Assembly (NCBI RefSeq): GCF_029168945.1
Contig: NC_083603.1
Span: forward strand, 42,718,396-42,782,395
Direction of reading: 5' to 3'
From: Cannabis sativa
Taxonomy: Eukaryota; Streptophyta; Magnoliopsida; Rosales; Cannabaceae
DNA length: 64,000 nt
Positions 1 through 9,513 of the stretch are shown one piece after another (positions within the stretch are counted from its first letter, which is position 1; each line of letters begins with the position of its first letter). The position numbers and the translations under genes are program-made. The notes under the pieces are model-generated. The model searched no databases. It had not been told where the DNA came from and saw only the letters and a list, made by a program, of their open reading frames with translations.

Positions 1-928
1 CTTGTTTCGTATATTTTTTTCGATCCTGTACATGTCCACAGCACTAAACAAAAAAGAAATTAATTAATGAATTGATTTGTAATAAAATACTAATCCTACT
101 GAAATTTCTGCCGAAATTTCGACAGCATAACATCTATAATTCGGACGTTCCCAAAAATTTTAAACATGCAACTAATCTATTAAAACATCCACAATAATAC
201 AAACAAACAAAACTATAATTAACAGTACAAATATTACCACCCATCCGACCGCAGTCATGCAATTCCAGAACTTACTTCACTATGGATGAATATCTAGGAT
301 ATTCAAACTCTTCTAGGATTTATAAAATATAAAAAAAAATAAAGTTTGAGTAGCTTACCAATTCCAAGCTAGCGTTCAAGCAATTTTTGCGAAAGATACT
401 ACCACAATTGAAAAGCTGCATTGTGAATAAAAGTAGTCCATGAGTTCCCATAAAGTAAATAAATATAGAAATAACTTGTACAAGACTCCTAATTGAATAA
501 AAAAACTCCTATTTATTTTGGAAATGGAAAAGAACTCCTATTTATTATAGGTAAATAATATTTATTTTTAAAAAAAGTAAATGAATAACATTAGTTCTAA
601 TATAAAGGACAAGCTAGCTACTATAAATTGATATGACATGACCTGAAAATGGCAAGGACAAATGCATTAAGAAATTAGAGTCTTTTGTGGATATAAGATG
701 ATTCAAACTTGAGAATCTCATACCATAAAGATGATGATTGATGAATAAGGTGGTTAATAAGAAAAGAATGGTTTGAAGCTCCAAAATTAAAATATTGATC
801 ATAAACTGGATCAAGAAATACCTCCAAAATAGAGGACATCATTTTCATGACAGAAGAGCTTCATATCCAATTTGCAACTTGGATTTCTATTCCCAATCCC
901 AATTAATTATGATAATGCTTAAAGGGAC

Positions 929-978
<50 letters not shown>

Positions 979-1271
979 CTACAAAATTCAATGAAGGTAA
1001 ACTAATTGGTTGATTCAATCAAAGACTCTTATGGAATATCGATTATAACTTCCCATAACATATATATTTATACATATATACATATATAAATATGATGGTC
1101 GTAATAAGTAGTCCATAACTTCCCATTTCATGTGGGAATTTAATGGAATACAATACTAGCTAGCTTCCTATAACAAGCTCCCTCTTTGAGTTGAGTGAAT
1201 CAAAAGAAAACAAATTTAGTGTTTTTTATATATATATAATTTATTTATATTTTTTGACTAACTCATCAACA
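1..1271. other. AT-rich intergenic sequence, no gene seen
   Basis: No coding segment with recognisable family features was found here. The stretch contains a long (TA)n run listed separately and a second imperfect TA-rich patch near 1060-1095. The DNA just upstream of the kiwellin relic does not encode the missing N-terminal half of that protein. Confidence 0.6.
933..972. repeat. (TA)n microsatellite
   Basis: About 40 bases of uninterrupted TA dinucleotide. Runs of this kind are highly length-variable between individuals. Confidence 0.95.
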
Positions 1272-1640
1272 ATGGAATATGTAGTCAAAACCAAGGCAGT
1301 TTTGACAATCAACAGCTTTGAGAAGGGTGGAGATGGCGGTGGCCCCTCAGAATGCGACAACAATTACCACTCAGACGACACTCCGGTGGTGGCATTGTCC
1401 ACTGGCTGGTTCAACAATATGCAGAGATGTCTTCAGAACATAACCATATATGGTAATGGGAGAAGTGTGAGTGCAATGGTTGTGGATGAGTGTGATTCAA
1501 CAGCAGGGTGTGATGCTGATCATGATTATCAGCCTCCTTGTCCTAATAACATTGTTGATGCTTCTAAAGCTGTTTGGAAGGCATTAGGAGTCTCCAAAGG
1601 TGACTGGGGCGAATTGGATATTTACTGGTCTCAAGCTTGA
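1272..1640 (+). pseudogene. Kiwellin / ripening-related protein, 5'-truncated relic
   Basis: The open frame from the ATG at 1272 gives 122 residues ending at TGA 1638-1640. It matches the C-terminal two thirds of kiwellins, which are secreted, cysteine-rich, expansin-like barrel proteins of the plant cell wall. Visible family landmarks are [64 protein letters not shown] and the terminal DIYWSQA. A normal kiwellin is about 185-215 residues and begins with a signal peptide and a cysteine-rich N-terminal segment. Both are absent here, and the upstream DNA does not supply them. The frame is open further upstream to about 1191, but only through a TTG codon and low-complexity sequence. The product would be cytosolic and lack several disulfide partners, so this is most likely a relic. 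A transcribed short paralogue cannot be excluded. Confidence 0.75.
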
Positions 1641-3331
1641 TTTCCCTTTATCTCCATACATATTATGTTATATCTTGTAAATTTGCACTGCATTGTGATT
1701 GAGATTGTTGCATTTTTATTATGGTTCTGTTTTATTTTCTTGTAATATACTCCTTTTCATTGGCAGTAAGTAGTTGTTCCTTCATGTTGTTTAATGAAAA
1801 GATACATATTGTGAAAAGCTTCTCTAGATCAGTCATTAATTTAACACTTAGTCGAAACACATTAACTTTGAGTCAGTTCACTAGGAACAACAGCCCCCTG
1901 AACTGAATCTGAACCCACCTAGACTTAGAATTAATAGTTGCGAGCCAAATAAATCCTTTGTCCACAATACATAATTATCTGATAAGTAAAGAACCTAGTA
2001 GTAAAATTGTGGTCCAAGATGGCAGAAATCGGAAGAGACCACAAAATGACAAAAATTTCATTTCAAGAAAGAAAAAGAAAATGTTGCCTTCAAGCTAAAT
2101 GCTGCCTTAGATTCAGCAAAAGAAAAAAAAAAGGCTAGATGAATTTATAAACAAACACTGATGGATTTGAAAGATAGAATTCTGTTTGCATTTGTTTCAT
2201 TCACATAGCTTAAAGGTTTCATATAATAGATTATGTAGTTCTAGAAAAGTAGACATACGTTAAACTAACAGATGGAGTCTAATCTTTATACAATTATCCC
2301 TCAATGGAACATAATTAACTTTCCACAAATTATTGAATTTGATTAGTGGTAACATGAGTATACAAGTTTCCCTAAAATAAAGATAGACATCCAATTGAGA
2401 AAACTGGAATTGAAAGCTACAGAACTAACCAAAAGTAGTCATAGTTTGTTGTTCTTCTAGCTACTGAAAGTTTTAACAAGTTTGGGTGTGGTCAATATGA
2501 TCCTATCTGGAGGACACAACTATTGGCCTTAGGCTTGGTCAGTCTACATCTGCTGCTAGAAAATTAGTTAAACCAAAAAATTATCTAACTACCATTGAAA
2601 AATTCATTGACAAATATAAATTAGAGGCAAAATTAGATTTATTTTTTAAATGACAAATTTAAATGTACGCATAGTAATGTAATTGTTTGCACCTCAAATC
2701 AGAGCTTTAATAATAATGCACAAATTTAAATTAGATTTATTGTTCACATATCTGATCTACATGTTCTGTTTGCACCTCAAATCAGAGCTTTAATAATAAT
2801 GTAATTGTTTTGGTGTTGCAGGAACAAGATGGTAGGGTTGAAGGAGATTTTGACGCTTATTCCCTCGGTACATCAATATAATAAGGCTATAAAAATACAG
2901 TTAGTTGTTGAGGAGCTTTTTCTTCTCCTTAGCAATATAATGATTTACTTCACTGTAAATTTACAGCATTTTGAGTACTGAATCCATGTCTACTACTCTA
3001 CTGTTTGCCTTATTTACAGACATATCTACCAAACTCTCATCACATATAGTATAATACATTCAATAATTTAAAAGTGATAGTCAAAATTATTAACAAGATA
3101 AAAACCCTAATTTTGGATTAAACGGAGAATCAGGCTAATAGAAGCTAAATCTCCAATCTAAATTTCTAACATTCGAATCGAAAACCCCCATTTCGAAAAA
3201 ATTAACATACCAACTGTTAATGAGAAATTATCCATTCATGATGAAAATAGAGCATGTATACCAACTGTTATAACACAAGAGAGAACGCAAGAGAGAAAGA
3301 GAGGGAAAGAGAGAGACTTACAGAGGTGGAC
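1641..3331. other. Intergenic sequence with a short direct repeat
   Basis: No supported gene. A motif of about 33 bases beginning TTTGCACCTCAAATCAGAGC occurs twice, near 2688 and 2769, roughly 80 bases apart. An open frame of about 50 codons follows an AG at 2821, but it has no recognisable features and is probably chance. Confidence 0.5.
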
Positions 3332-3495
3332 GAGACCTTCAGAGCTGAGGACGAGAGGGTATGTGTTCGAGACCTTCAGAGCTGAGGACGAGAGGGTAAT
3401 TGTTCGAGACCTTCAGAGCTAGCTGAGGACGAGAGAGACTTACGGAGGTGGGAGACCTTCAGAGCTGAGAAATCGCATCCCTGTTGGGAGACCTT
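3332..3495. repeat. Tandem repeat, about 37-bp unit
   Basis: The core GAGACCTTCAGAGCTGAGGA recurs with starts near 3332, 3369, 3406 and 3452, and a degenerate copy lies near 3488. The first three copies are 37 bases apart. The array lies in the inner part of the CACTA-like terminus that ends at 3909, where subterminal repeats are common in that superfamily. Confidence 0.85.
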
Positions 3496-3909
3496 CAAAC
3501 CTTTAGAGAAAGAGAGGGAAAGAGAGGCGCCACTGTTCGAAAATAAAAATGAAAGAGAGGGAAAAAAGTTGGGATCGAGACTGGCCTGTTCTTCATTTGG
3601 GGGTAAGTGAACAAATAGGAGGATTTGCGTCGTTTTCTCACACTCGCAAAATCTTTACCGTCGGTTTTAAAACGCCACATAAAGCATTCGTGAGGCTTTT
3701 AAAACGACGCTAATAATGAACGATTTTTTTTTAATTTTTTGACTTTTACCGTCGGTTGGGTAATTAGTGAGGGATTATAACCGACGCAAATTATTTATTT
3801 TTTGTGACATTTTACAAATGACGAATATATTGAATATGGTACTATTCACGTCGGTCAACGCGATGAACAGTCGCGTTGACCGACGTGAATAGTGAATTTT
3901 GTAGTAGTG
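3496..3909 (-). mobile_element. CACTA (En/Spm-like) transposon terminus
   Basis: Read on the minus strand, position 3909 begins CACTACTACAAAA, the terminal signature of plant CACTA elements. The next few hundred bases carry several copies of a subterminal ACCGACG/CGTCGGT motif (near 3656, 3748, 3780, 3850 and 3880). They also contain a perfect 22-bp inverted repeat, 3841-3862 against 3872-3893, with a 9-base loop. No matching opposite terminus was found in the left 3.9 kb, so the element is either truncated or extends beyond what can be recognised. No transposase coding sequence is visible. Confidence 0.65.
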
Positions 3910-4183
3910 GCTAGACATCATTTTTTTCGTAAGATTGCTACACAATATCATTAGATATACATTCTTTGGTATCAGTTGTTCTTGTCTAATGTATGCATCC
4001 CCACAAAACAAAAATATAGAAAAAGTATGCATTTGAAGATTTAGAGAACCAATAATAAAAATGCGAATAGAATTAAATCTTTATAAACTAAAAAAACAAA
4101 GTTTAAACAAAATACTTATTACCAATAGAATTAAGAAGAAGAAAACTAGTAAGTAGAAGAAAGGCAAAAACTTGAGCTTGATT

Positions 4184-4964
4184 TTAACTCAGAAAGATAC
4201 TCTCACCAAAAGTAGCAAAGTAGAGACACTGCTGTTGTTTACTTATATATTGGATGGTCTTAGTTTTGGGATCATAAAAGTAGAGAATATATATGCTCAT
4301 GTTTCTCATCACCATATCTTGATTGAAGTAAGAGTTTACCATTATGTGAGACCCCTAATGGCTTGAAGCTACTTATTCCAACAGATTGGTTAATCGAATC
4401 CACCGAAAAGAGTTTAGTCCAAGAATCCCACACACCATATTTCTTCATCACCCATAATTCAATACATGATGATGATATTTGAGTGACTATAGATAGGCAA
4501 CCACCCAAGTTACAAACACTTGTATCATTTTGATGAGCTTAAATTCCTCACTGCTTAGATCAAACGCAACTATTGCATTCCTTGGAATATGCCTCCGAGC
4601 AAAACGCATTGGCCAATTAATAGAGAATAATAATTTTCCATGAATTTTTTTTTAAACTATAAACTGAAACTGGCTCACCTAAGTTACCAAACATGCAAAT
4701 TGGCTTAGCCACCACTTTGAAATCATTGCTCAATGGCTCGTATATACCAGATGAAATCTCATGTAAGTTTTCCGAGCTACGAACTGCGAAGAATAATTTA
4801 CACCACAATAGAATACGAGGTACTTGGTTTTTGTGGAGGACATTCATGAAACTTGGGTCGCAACATTTGTTCACACACTTAAGCCGTAACAAGGATTTCA
4901 CATCTAATCTTGACACTATATTTTCAATTATTTCAGTGGGTAATTTCGAATTACAGAACACCAT
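4184..4964 (-). pseudogene. F-box/FBA-domain protein, frameshifted relic
   Basis: From an ATG at 4964 (minus) the frame reads an F-box (KLPTEIIENIVSRLDVKSLL). It then passes a deletion that removes much of the middle of the F-box-associated domain and continues with NDFKVVAKP and VYSLKKNSWKI. In other frames downstream come IVAFDLSSEEFKLIKM, ELWVMKKYGVWDSWTKLFSV and, after another shift, LYFYDPKTKTIQYI and FATFGESIFLS with a stop at 4184-4186. The C-terminal motif FGESIFLS parallels TYAESIFLS of the intact gene at 9514-10644, so this is a broken paralogue. Intact family members recruit substrates to SCF ubiquitin ligases; this copy cannot encode a full protein. Confidence 0.85.
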
Positions 4965-4984
4965 TGCTAAATCAACTCTAGAAA

Positions 4985-5397
4985 ATATTAATTGAATATC
5001 TCTGTTTCTCTTATAAAATAAATCACACTTGACTTTAATGTTTAAATTTTTAAATCAAATAAATTTTATTATTTAATTCTCTAGATTTTTTTACGGGATA
5101 TATATATATTTTTTAATATTTTATTAAAATAAATTTACAAATTAATATTTTACTATTATTTTAATATTTTCTCATTTTTTTATATTAATTAATTTAAAAA
5201 AATATTTTTATCATATTAATTAATTTCAAAAACCTAATAAAAAATCTAATATACTAATTTATACGGTTACACATAGTTACACATTTTTATCATATTAATT
5301 AATTTTAAAAAACTAATAAAAAAATCGAATCACTAAAAAACAGAAGTTACACATAGTTACACATTTTTATCATATTAATTAATTTAAAAAAGAAACT
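4985..5397. other. AT-rich spacer between F-box relic and LINE
   Basis: No gene. The segment near 5056-5105 resembles DNA upstream of the F-box copies at 9514 and 22280 (a TTTTATTATTTAATTCTCTA-type core). Here, however, it lies in the opposite orientation relative to the nearby relic. Short near-duplicates of ACACATTTTTATCATATTAA occur at about 5280 and 5360. Confidence 0.5.
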
Positions 5398-5414
5398 AAA
5401 AAACAAATCCAATC
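5398..5414. repeat. Target-site duplication, 5' copy (LINE at 5415)
   Basis: AAAAAACAAATCCAATC here is repeated at 6957-6973 immediately after the poly-A tail of the LINE. Eleven bases (CAAATCCAATC) are unambiguous; the leading A residues merge with the tail. Confidence 0.85.
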
Positions 5415-5427
5415 TCCTGCGGCCAAT

Positions 5428-6912
5428 GTGATGGTCAATGAGTTGATTGGTGGGGGTGGGCTCTGGAATCTCCAGGCTTTGGCTCACCATTTCTTACAGT
5501 TGGATGTTGAGGCCATTCTTGGTATTCCACTGGGTAGTAGTGGGTGTGCGGATCGGTGGTGCTGGCATTATAGTTCTAATGGTTCTTATACTGTGAAGAG
5601 TGGGTATGCGGTGGCTCTTGATATTGCAGGTGAAAGGTTTGGCTCCTCTTCTTGTACCCAATCTCATTGGTGGAATGGAATGTGGAATTTGAAAGTCCCC
5701 CAGAAAGTCAAGATCTTCCTTTGGCGTATGTATCATCGCGCTCTCCCTACTAATTCCCAGCTGATTAGACGCAAGGTTCTTGTTCAGCCTATTTGTCATA
5801 GGTGTGGGGAGGAATCTGAGACTCCGGAACATGCGTTAGTGTTTTGCTCGTCTTTACTTCCTTTGTGGACTAATCTTCGGATTTGGCATTATCTGTATCG
5901 CGGTCGGGTGAGCACTCTGGCTGAGTTGCTTGTTTATTTATTTGAGGTGCTTAGCAAGGATGAGTTTGAGTTGGTTTCTATGGTGTGGTGGTGGGTGTGG
6001 TATGATCGGAATTCGGTCTTGTTCGGGAAAAAACAATCACGGTTGAATGGGGTGGTAGAGTTTGCGAGGGAGGCGTTGGTGGAGTTTCAAGGGGCTAGGG
6101 TGGGCGTCATTGGTGGGGGGGGGGGGGCGGTTGTGAGGGGTGGGTCTGCTGGTTTGGGCGTGCCCGGTAGATGGTGGCCTCCTCTGAGAGGTGAGTTTGT
6201 CTTATCTGTGGATGCGGCAGTCACTCCGGGTAGGGGCTTTGTCGGGTTTGGGGGTGTCATTCGGGGGGGTGATGGTGAGGTGTGGGCTGCTTGGGCGGTG
6301 GGTGGGGTTGGAGATTTTCAGGTGGCGGTGGCGGAGCTTCTGGCTATGCGGGTGGGGTTGAGATGGGCGTCCACGTTGGGGTATTCGGTGGTGAGGGGGG
6401 GGGGGGCGGTTGTGAGGGGTGGGTCTGCTGGTTTGGGCGTGCCCGGTAGATGGTGGCCTCCTCTGAGAGGTGAGTTTGTCTTATCTGTGGATGCGGCAGT
6501 CACTCCGGGTAGGGGCTTTGTCGGGTTTGGGGGTGTCATTCGGGGGGGTGATGGTGAGGTGTGGGCTGCTTGGGCGGTGGGTGGGGTTGGAGATTTTCAG
6601 GTGGCGGTGGCGGAGCTTCTGGCTATGCGGGTGGGGTTGAGATGGGCGTCCACGTTGGGGTATTCGGTGGTGAGAGTTGAAACGGATTCTTCTATTGTTA
6701 ATTCTTGGATTTCTTCTCCGAATTCTATTTTTATGTATAAACCTATTGTTGAGGAGATTGTTTCTCTTTTAGCTGCTGTTGGTGGTGATTCTTGTTGTGC
6801 CATTCCGCGTGTTGCGAATGGTGTGGCCCACGCACTAGCAAAGTCTGTTACTAGTTCCCTAGGGGTTGATTTGTGGACGGATGTCATTCTTGATTTATTA
6901 GTGCTCCTGTAA
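5428..6912 (+). CDS. LINE ORF2 C-terminal fragment: zf-RVT and duplicated RNase H
   Basis: The 494-codon open frame starts mid-protein. Residues about 40-155 form the reverse-transcriptase zinc-binding domain (YTVKSGYAVALD, VPQKVKIFLWRMYHRALPTN, CHRCGEESETPEHALVFC). The remainder is an RNase H-type domain with LSVDAAV, VAVAELLAM, VETDSS and VANGVAHALAK, which supply the usual Asp, Glu, Asp and His positions. A 279-bp unit (93 codons) is present twice in tandem, at about 6116-6394 and 6395-6673. The copies appear identical apart from poly-G length. As a result the first half of the RNase H fold is encoded twice while the VETDS part occurs once. The fragment lacks endonuclease and polymerase and is not an autonomous gene. 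The first ATG is simply an internal methionine. Confidence 0.85.
   Translation: MMVNELIGGGGLWNLQALAHHFLQLDVEAILGIPLGSSGCADRWCWHYSSNGSYTVKSGYAVALDIAGERFGSSSCTQSHWWNGMWNLKVPQKVKIFLWRMYHRALPTNSQLIRRKVLVQPICHRCGEESETPEHALVFCSSLLPLWTNLRIWHYLYRGRVSTLAELLVYLFEVLSKDEFELVSMVWWWVWYDRNSVLFGKKQSRLNGVVEFAREALVEFQGARVGVIGGGGGAVVRGGSAGLGVPGRWWPPLRGEFVLSVDAAVTPGRGFVGFGGVIRGGDGEVWAAWAVGGVGDFQVAVAELLAMRVGLRWASTLGYSVVRGGGAVVRGGSAGLGVPGRWWPPLRGEFVLSVDAAVTPGRGFVGFGGVIRGGDGEVWAAWAVGGVGDFQVAVAELLAMRVGLRWASTLGYSVVRVETDSSIVNSWISSPNSIFMYKPIVEEIVSLLAAVGGDSCCAIPRVANGVAHALAKSVTSSLGVDLWTDVILDLLVLL
6115..6127 (+). repeat. Poly-G run (13 G), start of first duplicated unit
   Basis: Thirteen consecutive G, with a matching run of 12 G at 6395-6406. 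The two runs mark the start of each copy of the 279-bp tandem duplication. Confidence 0.95.
6116..6673 (+). repeat. 279-bp in-frame tandem duplication in LINE ORF2
   Basis: The segments starting at the G runs at 6116 and 6395 run in parallel, base for base as far as I could follow, to GTATTCGGTGGTGAG at about 6394 and 6673. The period is exactly 279 bases, measured from GTTGTGAGGGGTGGG at 6130 and 6409. It preserves the reading frame. Confidence 0.9.
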
Positions 6913-6956
6913 CAGCTGATTTGGTTTAATGAAATACGTACTTTCCTTCAAAAAAA

Positions 6957-6973
6957 AAAAAACAAATCCAATC
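6957..6973. repeat. Target-site duplication, 3' copy (LINE at 5415)
   Basis: Repeats 5398-5414. The leading A residues are indistinguishable from the poly-A tail. Confidence 0.8.
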
Positions 6974-7946
6974 ACTAATTCATACGGCTACAATCTAAAA
7001 TTTTTCAAAAAAAAAAAATATCTACAACAATTAATTATTCACTCTAAAATATCTATAATAACTAATTATTTTTAAAACCTAATTAACAAATTATATTTTA
7101 CCATTCACTACTCTTCTATCTTTTTCTCTCACTATCTCATTTAACCTTTTCAAAATATTTTTGTATGGGAAAAGTATTTTTTTACTTTTATATCATTTTT
7201 ATTTTCAATGCACTTTAGTTAGAATTAATTAGTTTTGTTTTTTGTTTACATGTTACAATATTAACAATTGATGATGTTATTATATTGTATTGATAATGTA
7301 TTGATTTGTGTTTATATAACTTTTTATAATTTATAATTTTTTTTTTCTCTAAGCCGATGCATGAAGAAGGTCGTTTTCAACTAAATCAATAATAAAATAA
7401 TTAAGTTAGGACTTAAAAAAAAAAAAAGAAAAAAAAAGAAGCAGCTATCACTCAAAGTACAAGTTTGCTTAACTTAGTTTTAACTATATTTGAACAAATA
7501 ATTATGTCGTCATTAAAATTTACACTTAAAATTACTTTTAATGTAAGTTTATGAATTTTTATTTGAAATTTTTATTTTCTTTCCGTGTTTTTTATATGTT
7601 TATTAAAGAAATTTTTAAAAGAGAAGATTTATTCTATTCTCAAATCAAAATTTTTATTTTTATTACTTTGAATAATTCATAAAAAATAATTCATTTAGTA
7701 CTCTTAACAAAAGCCAATTTATGTAAAGAGATAGTTTAATTACATATTATAAAACTTCTGATGTGATTTTTTTAAAGAAATAGGCGGATGTAAAGTGTTA
7801 GTTCACTTTTCATTATATTTTTAAACATATAGATACATATTAAACAATTTTTTATATAAAATATATAATTATCAAAACAAATTGATTTGATAATTATTTT
7901 AAAATAAATCTTTTAATATTATTTATTATGTATAGATATTTTATAT
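6974..7946. other. AT-rich intergenic sequence, no gene seen
   Basis: Low-complexity A/T-rich DNA with homopolymer runs. I see no coding features, RNA genes or paired inverted repeats. Confidence 0.5.
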
Positions 7947-9153
7947 GATTTTTAAGGACAATTTATATAAATGTATATATTTTTTAAAATAATTACAAAA
8001 AATGTGCAAAAAAACACAATTTTAAAAATGCACATATTTGAAAACATATTTACAAAATTTCATACAAATTCTTAATTAAATTATAATAGATATATTAATG
8101 ATTCAACTTTCTATATTTAGATTTGTATAACTATTTGTATAACTATTTTCTTATTATGTTTTGTTGTGTATGGTATTGTAATATTTTTTTAATATTGCTT
8201 ATATATTTTTAGTGTTTTTTTTTTAAATTAATATATATTTTTGTTAAATTTGATGGGTTATTTTTGTTTATTTTTTTAATGTATTTTTTTGGTGGAAGAA
8301 TTATTCATGCTCCATCTATAAATGTCCTTTTTTTTTTTGGTATTTTTATCTTTGTTAGTTGTTTTTTTTTTTGTGGTGTTTCTTATTATGTTTTGTTGTG
8401 TATCGCATTGTAATATTTTTTTAATATTGCTTATTTGTTTTTAGTGTTTTTTTAAAAAAAATTATATATGTTTTTGTTGATCTTGATGGGTTGTTTTTGT
8501 TTATTTTTTTAATGTATTTTTTTGGTGGAAGAATTATTCATGCTCCATCTATAAATGTCATTTTTTTGGTATTTTTATCTTTGTTAGTTGTTTTCTTTCT
8601 TTTGTTGTTTTGTGGTTTTTTTATTATGTTTTGTTGTGTATAGTGTTGTAATATTTTTTTAATATTGTTTATTTTCTTTTAGTATTTTTTTTAATTTATA
8701 TATATATGTTTTTGTTAAACTTGATGGGTTGTTTTTGTTTATTTTTTTAATGTATTTTTTTCACTTTTTATTATTAATTTAAAACTGTTTATTATTTTTA
8801 ATCGTTAATTATTTGTTTATCTTATATTTAAAATATATTACATCTGTATATTTTAAATATTATTGTTTATAATTAGAATCTTATTATGTTTTTTAATTAT
8901 TAATATATAAATTTTGTTAATTAGTAGGCTTACTCATTAATACCATATCAATTAGTCATAAAAAGATAGTTATACAAATCTAAATATAGAAAGTTGAATC
9001 ATTAATATATCTATTATAATTTAATTAAAAATATGTATGAATTTTTGTAAATATGTTTTCAAATGTGTACATTTTTAAAATTGTGTTTTTTTGCACATTT
9101 TTTGTAATATAATTATTTTTGTTGTACACTAATGAAAAAACCCCGATTTTTAA
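7947..9153. mobile_element. Mutator-like MITE with 9-bp target duplication
   Basis: The element spans 7956-9144 (1189 bp) and is flanked by the perfect 9-bp duplication GATTTTTAA (7947-7955 and 9145-9153). Its arms are imperfect inverted repeats: roughly 7985-8142 pairs with 8943-9120, sharing TACAAAAAATGTGCAAAAAA and TCAACTTTCTATATTTAG. The right end reads TTGTTGTACACTAATGAAAAAACCCC in two overlapping pieces and resembles the ends of the elements at 11164 and 26107. The centre holds a 232-238-bp tandem repeat. No transposase is visible, so it is non-autonomous. It ends about 360 bp before the intact F-box gene. Confidence 0.85.
8151..8765. repeat. Tandem repeat of about 235 bp, 2.6 copies
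   Basis: Units begin with TTATTATGTTTTGTTGTGTA at 8151, 8383 and 8621. They contain GGTGGAAGAATTATTCATGC in the first two copies; the third breaks off near 8765. The array lies between the inverted arms of the MITE. Confidence 0.9.
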
Positions 9154-9357
9154 TTTTTCGATAAAACTGTTTTAAATTTTTTGTAGTTAGTTAACTATAT
9201 TTTTAATAAAAAAATATTAATATTTTTTAAGGGAAAGTATCACGTGTACGTACTTTAAAAAAAATCCCTTAATTTAAATATTAGATTTTTTCTGTTGTCA
9301 AAGATTATATTTTTCTATCATATAAAAAACAAATAAATTTTATTATTTAATTCTCTA

Positions 9358-9446
9358 AATCTTTTTTACGGAATATATAGTTACAATTAAATTAAATATT
9401 AAATCTTTTTTACGGAATATATATAGTTACAATTAAATTAAATATT
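9358..9446 (+). repeat. Promoter-proximal 43/45-bp tandem duplication
   Basis: A unit containing TTTTTTACGGAATATATAG and ending TTAAATATT occurs at 9358-9400 and again at 9402-9446, about 70 bases upstream of the intact F-box ATG. The paralogous relic at 22280 has only one copy, so the duplication probably arose in the intact copy. A regulatory effect is inference only. Confidence 0.8.
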
Positions 9447-9513
9447 AGATTTTCCTGTCATATGAAGAAAGAAATAAATAACACTACTATTTACTCGTTA
9501 GTGTGTTTTAGCT

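Larger units (their letters stand above)
5415..6956 (+). mobile_element. 5'-truncated LINE (L1-clade) insertion
   Basis: The insertion is bounded by target duplications and ends in a short 3' UTR plus poly-A. Only the last part of ORF2 is present, starting a little before the reverse-transcriptase zinc-binding domain, which is typical of incomplete target-primed reverse transcription. The frame is open throughout except for its natural stop, suggesting a recent insertion. It has marked G-over-C strand bias, unlike the flanking AT-rich DNA. Confidence 0.9.

Noticed and set aside
1191..1271. Upstream extension of the kiwellin frame
   Set aside because: Begins with TTG and encodes low-complexity sequence without the expected cysteines or signal peptide.
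2820..2980. Open frame of about 50 codons after a splice-like AG
   Set aside because: No family motif, no convincing partner exon; probably chance.
6318..6887. Minus-strand frames opposite the LINE RNase H
   Set aside because: Shadows created by the strongly biased G-rich coding strand; no independent features.
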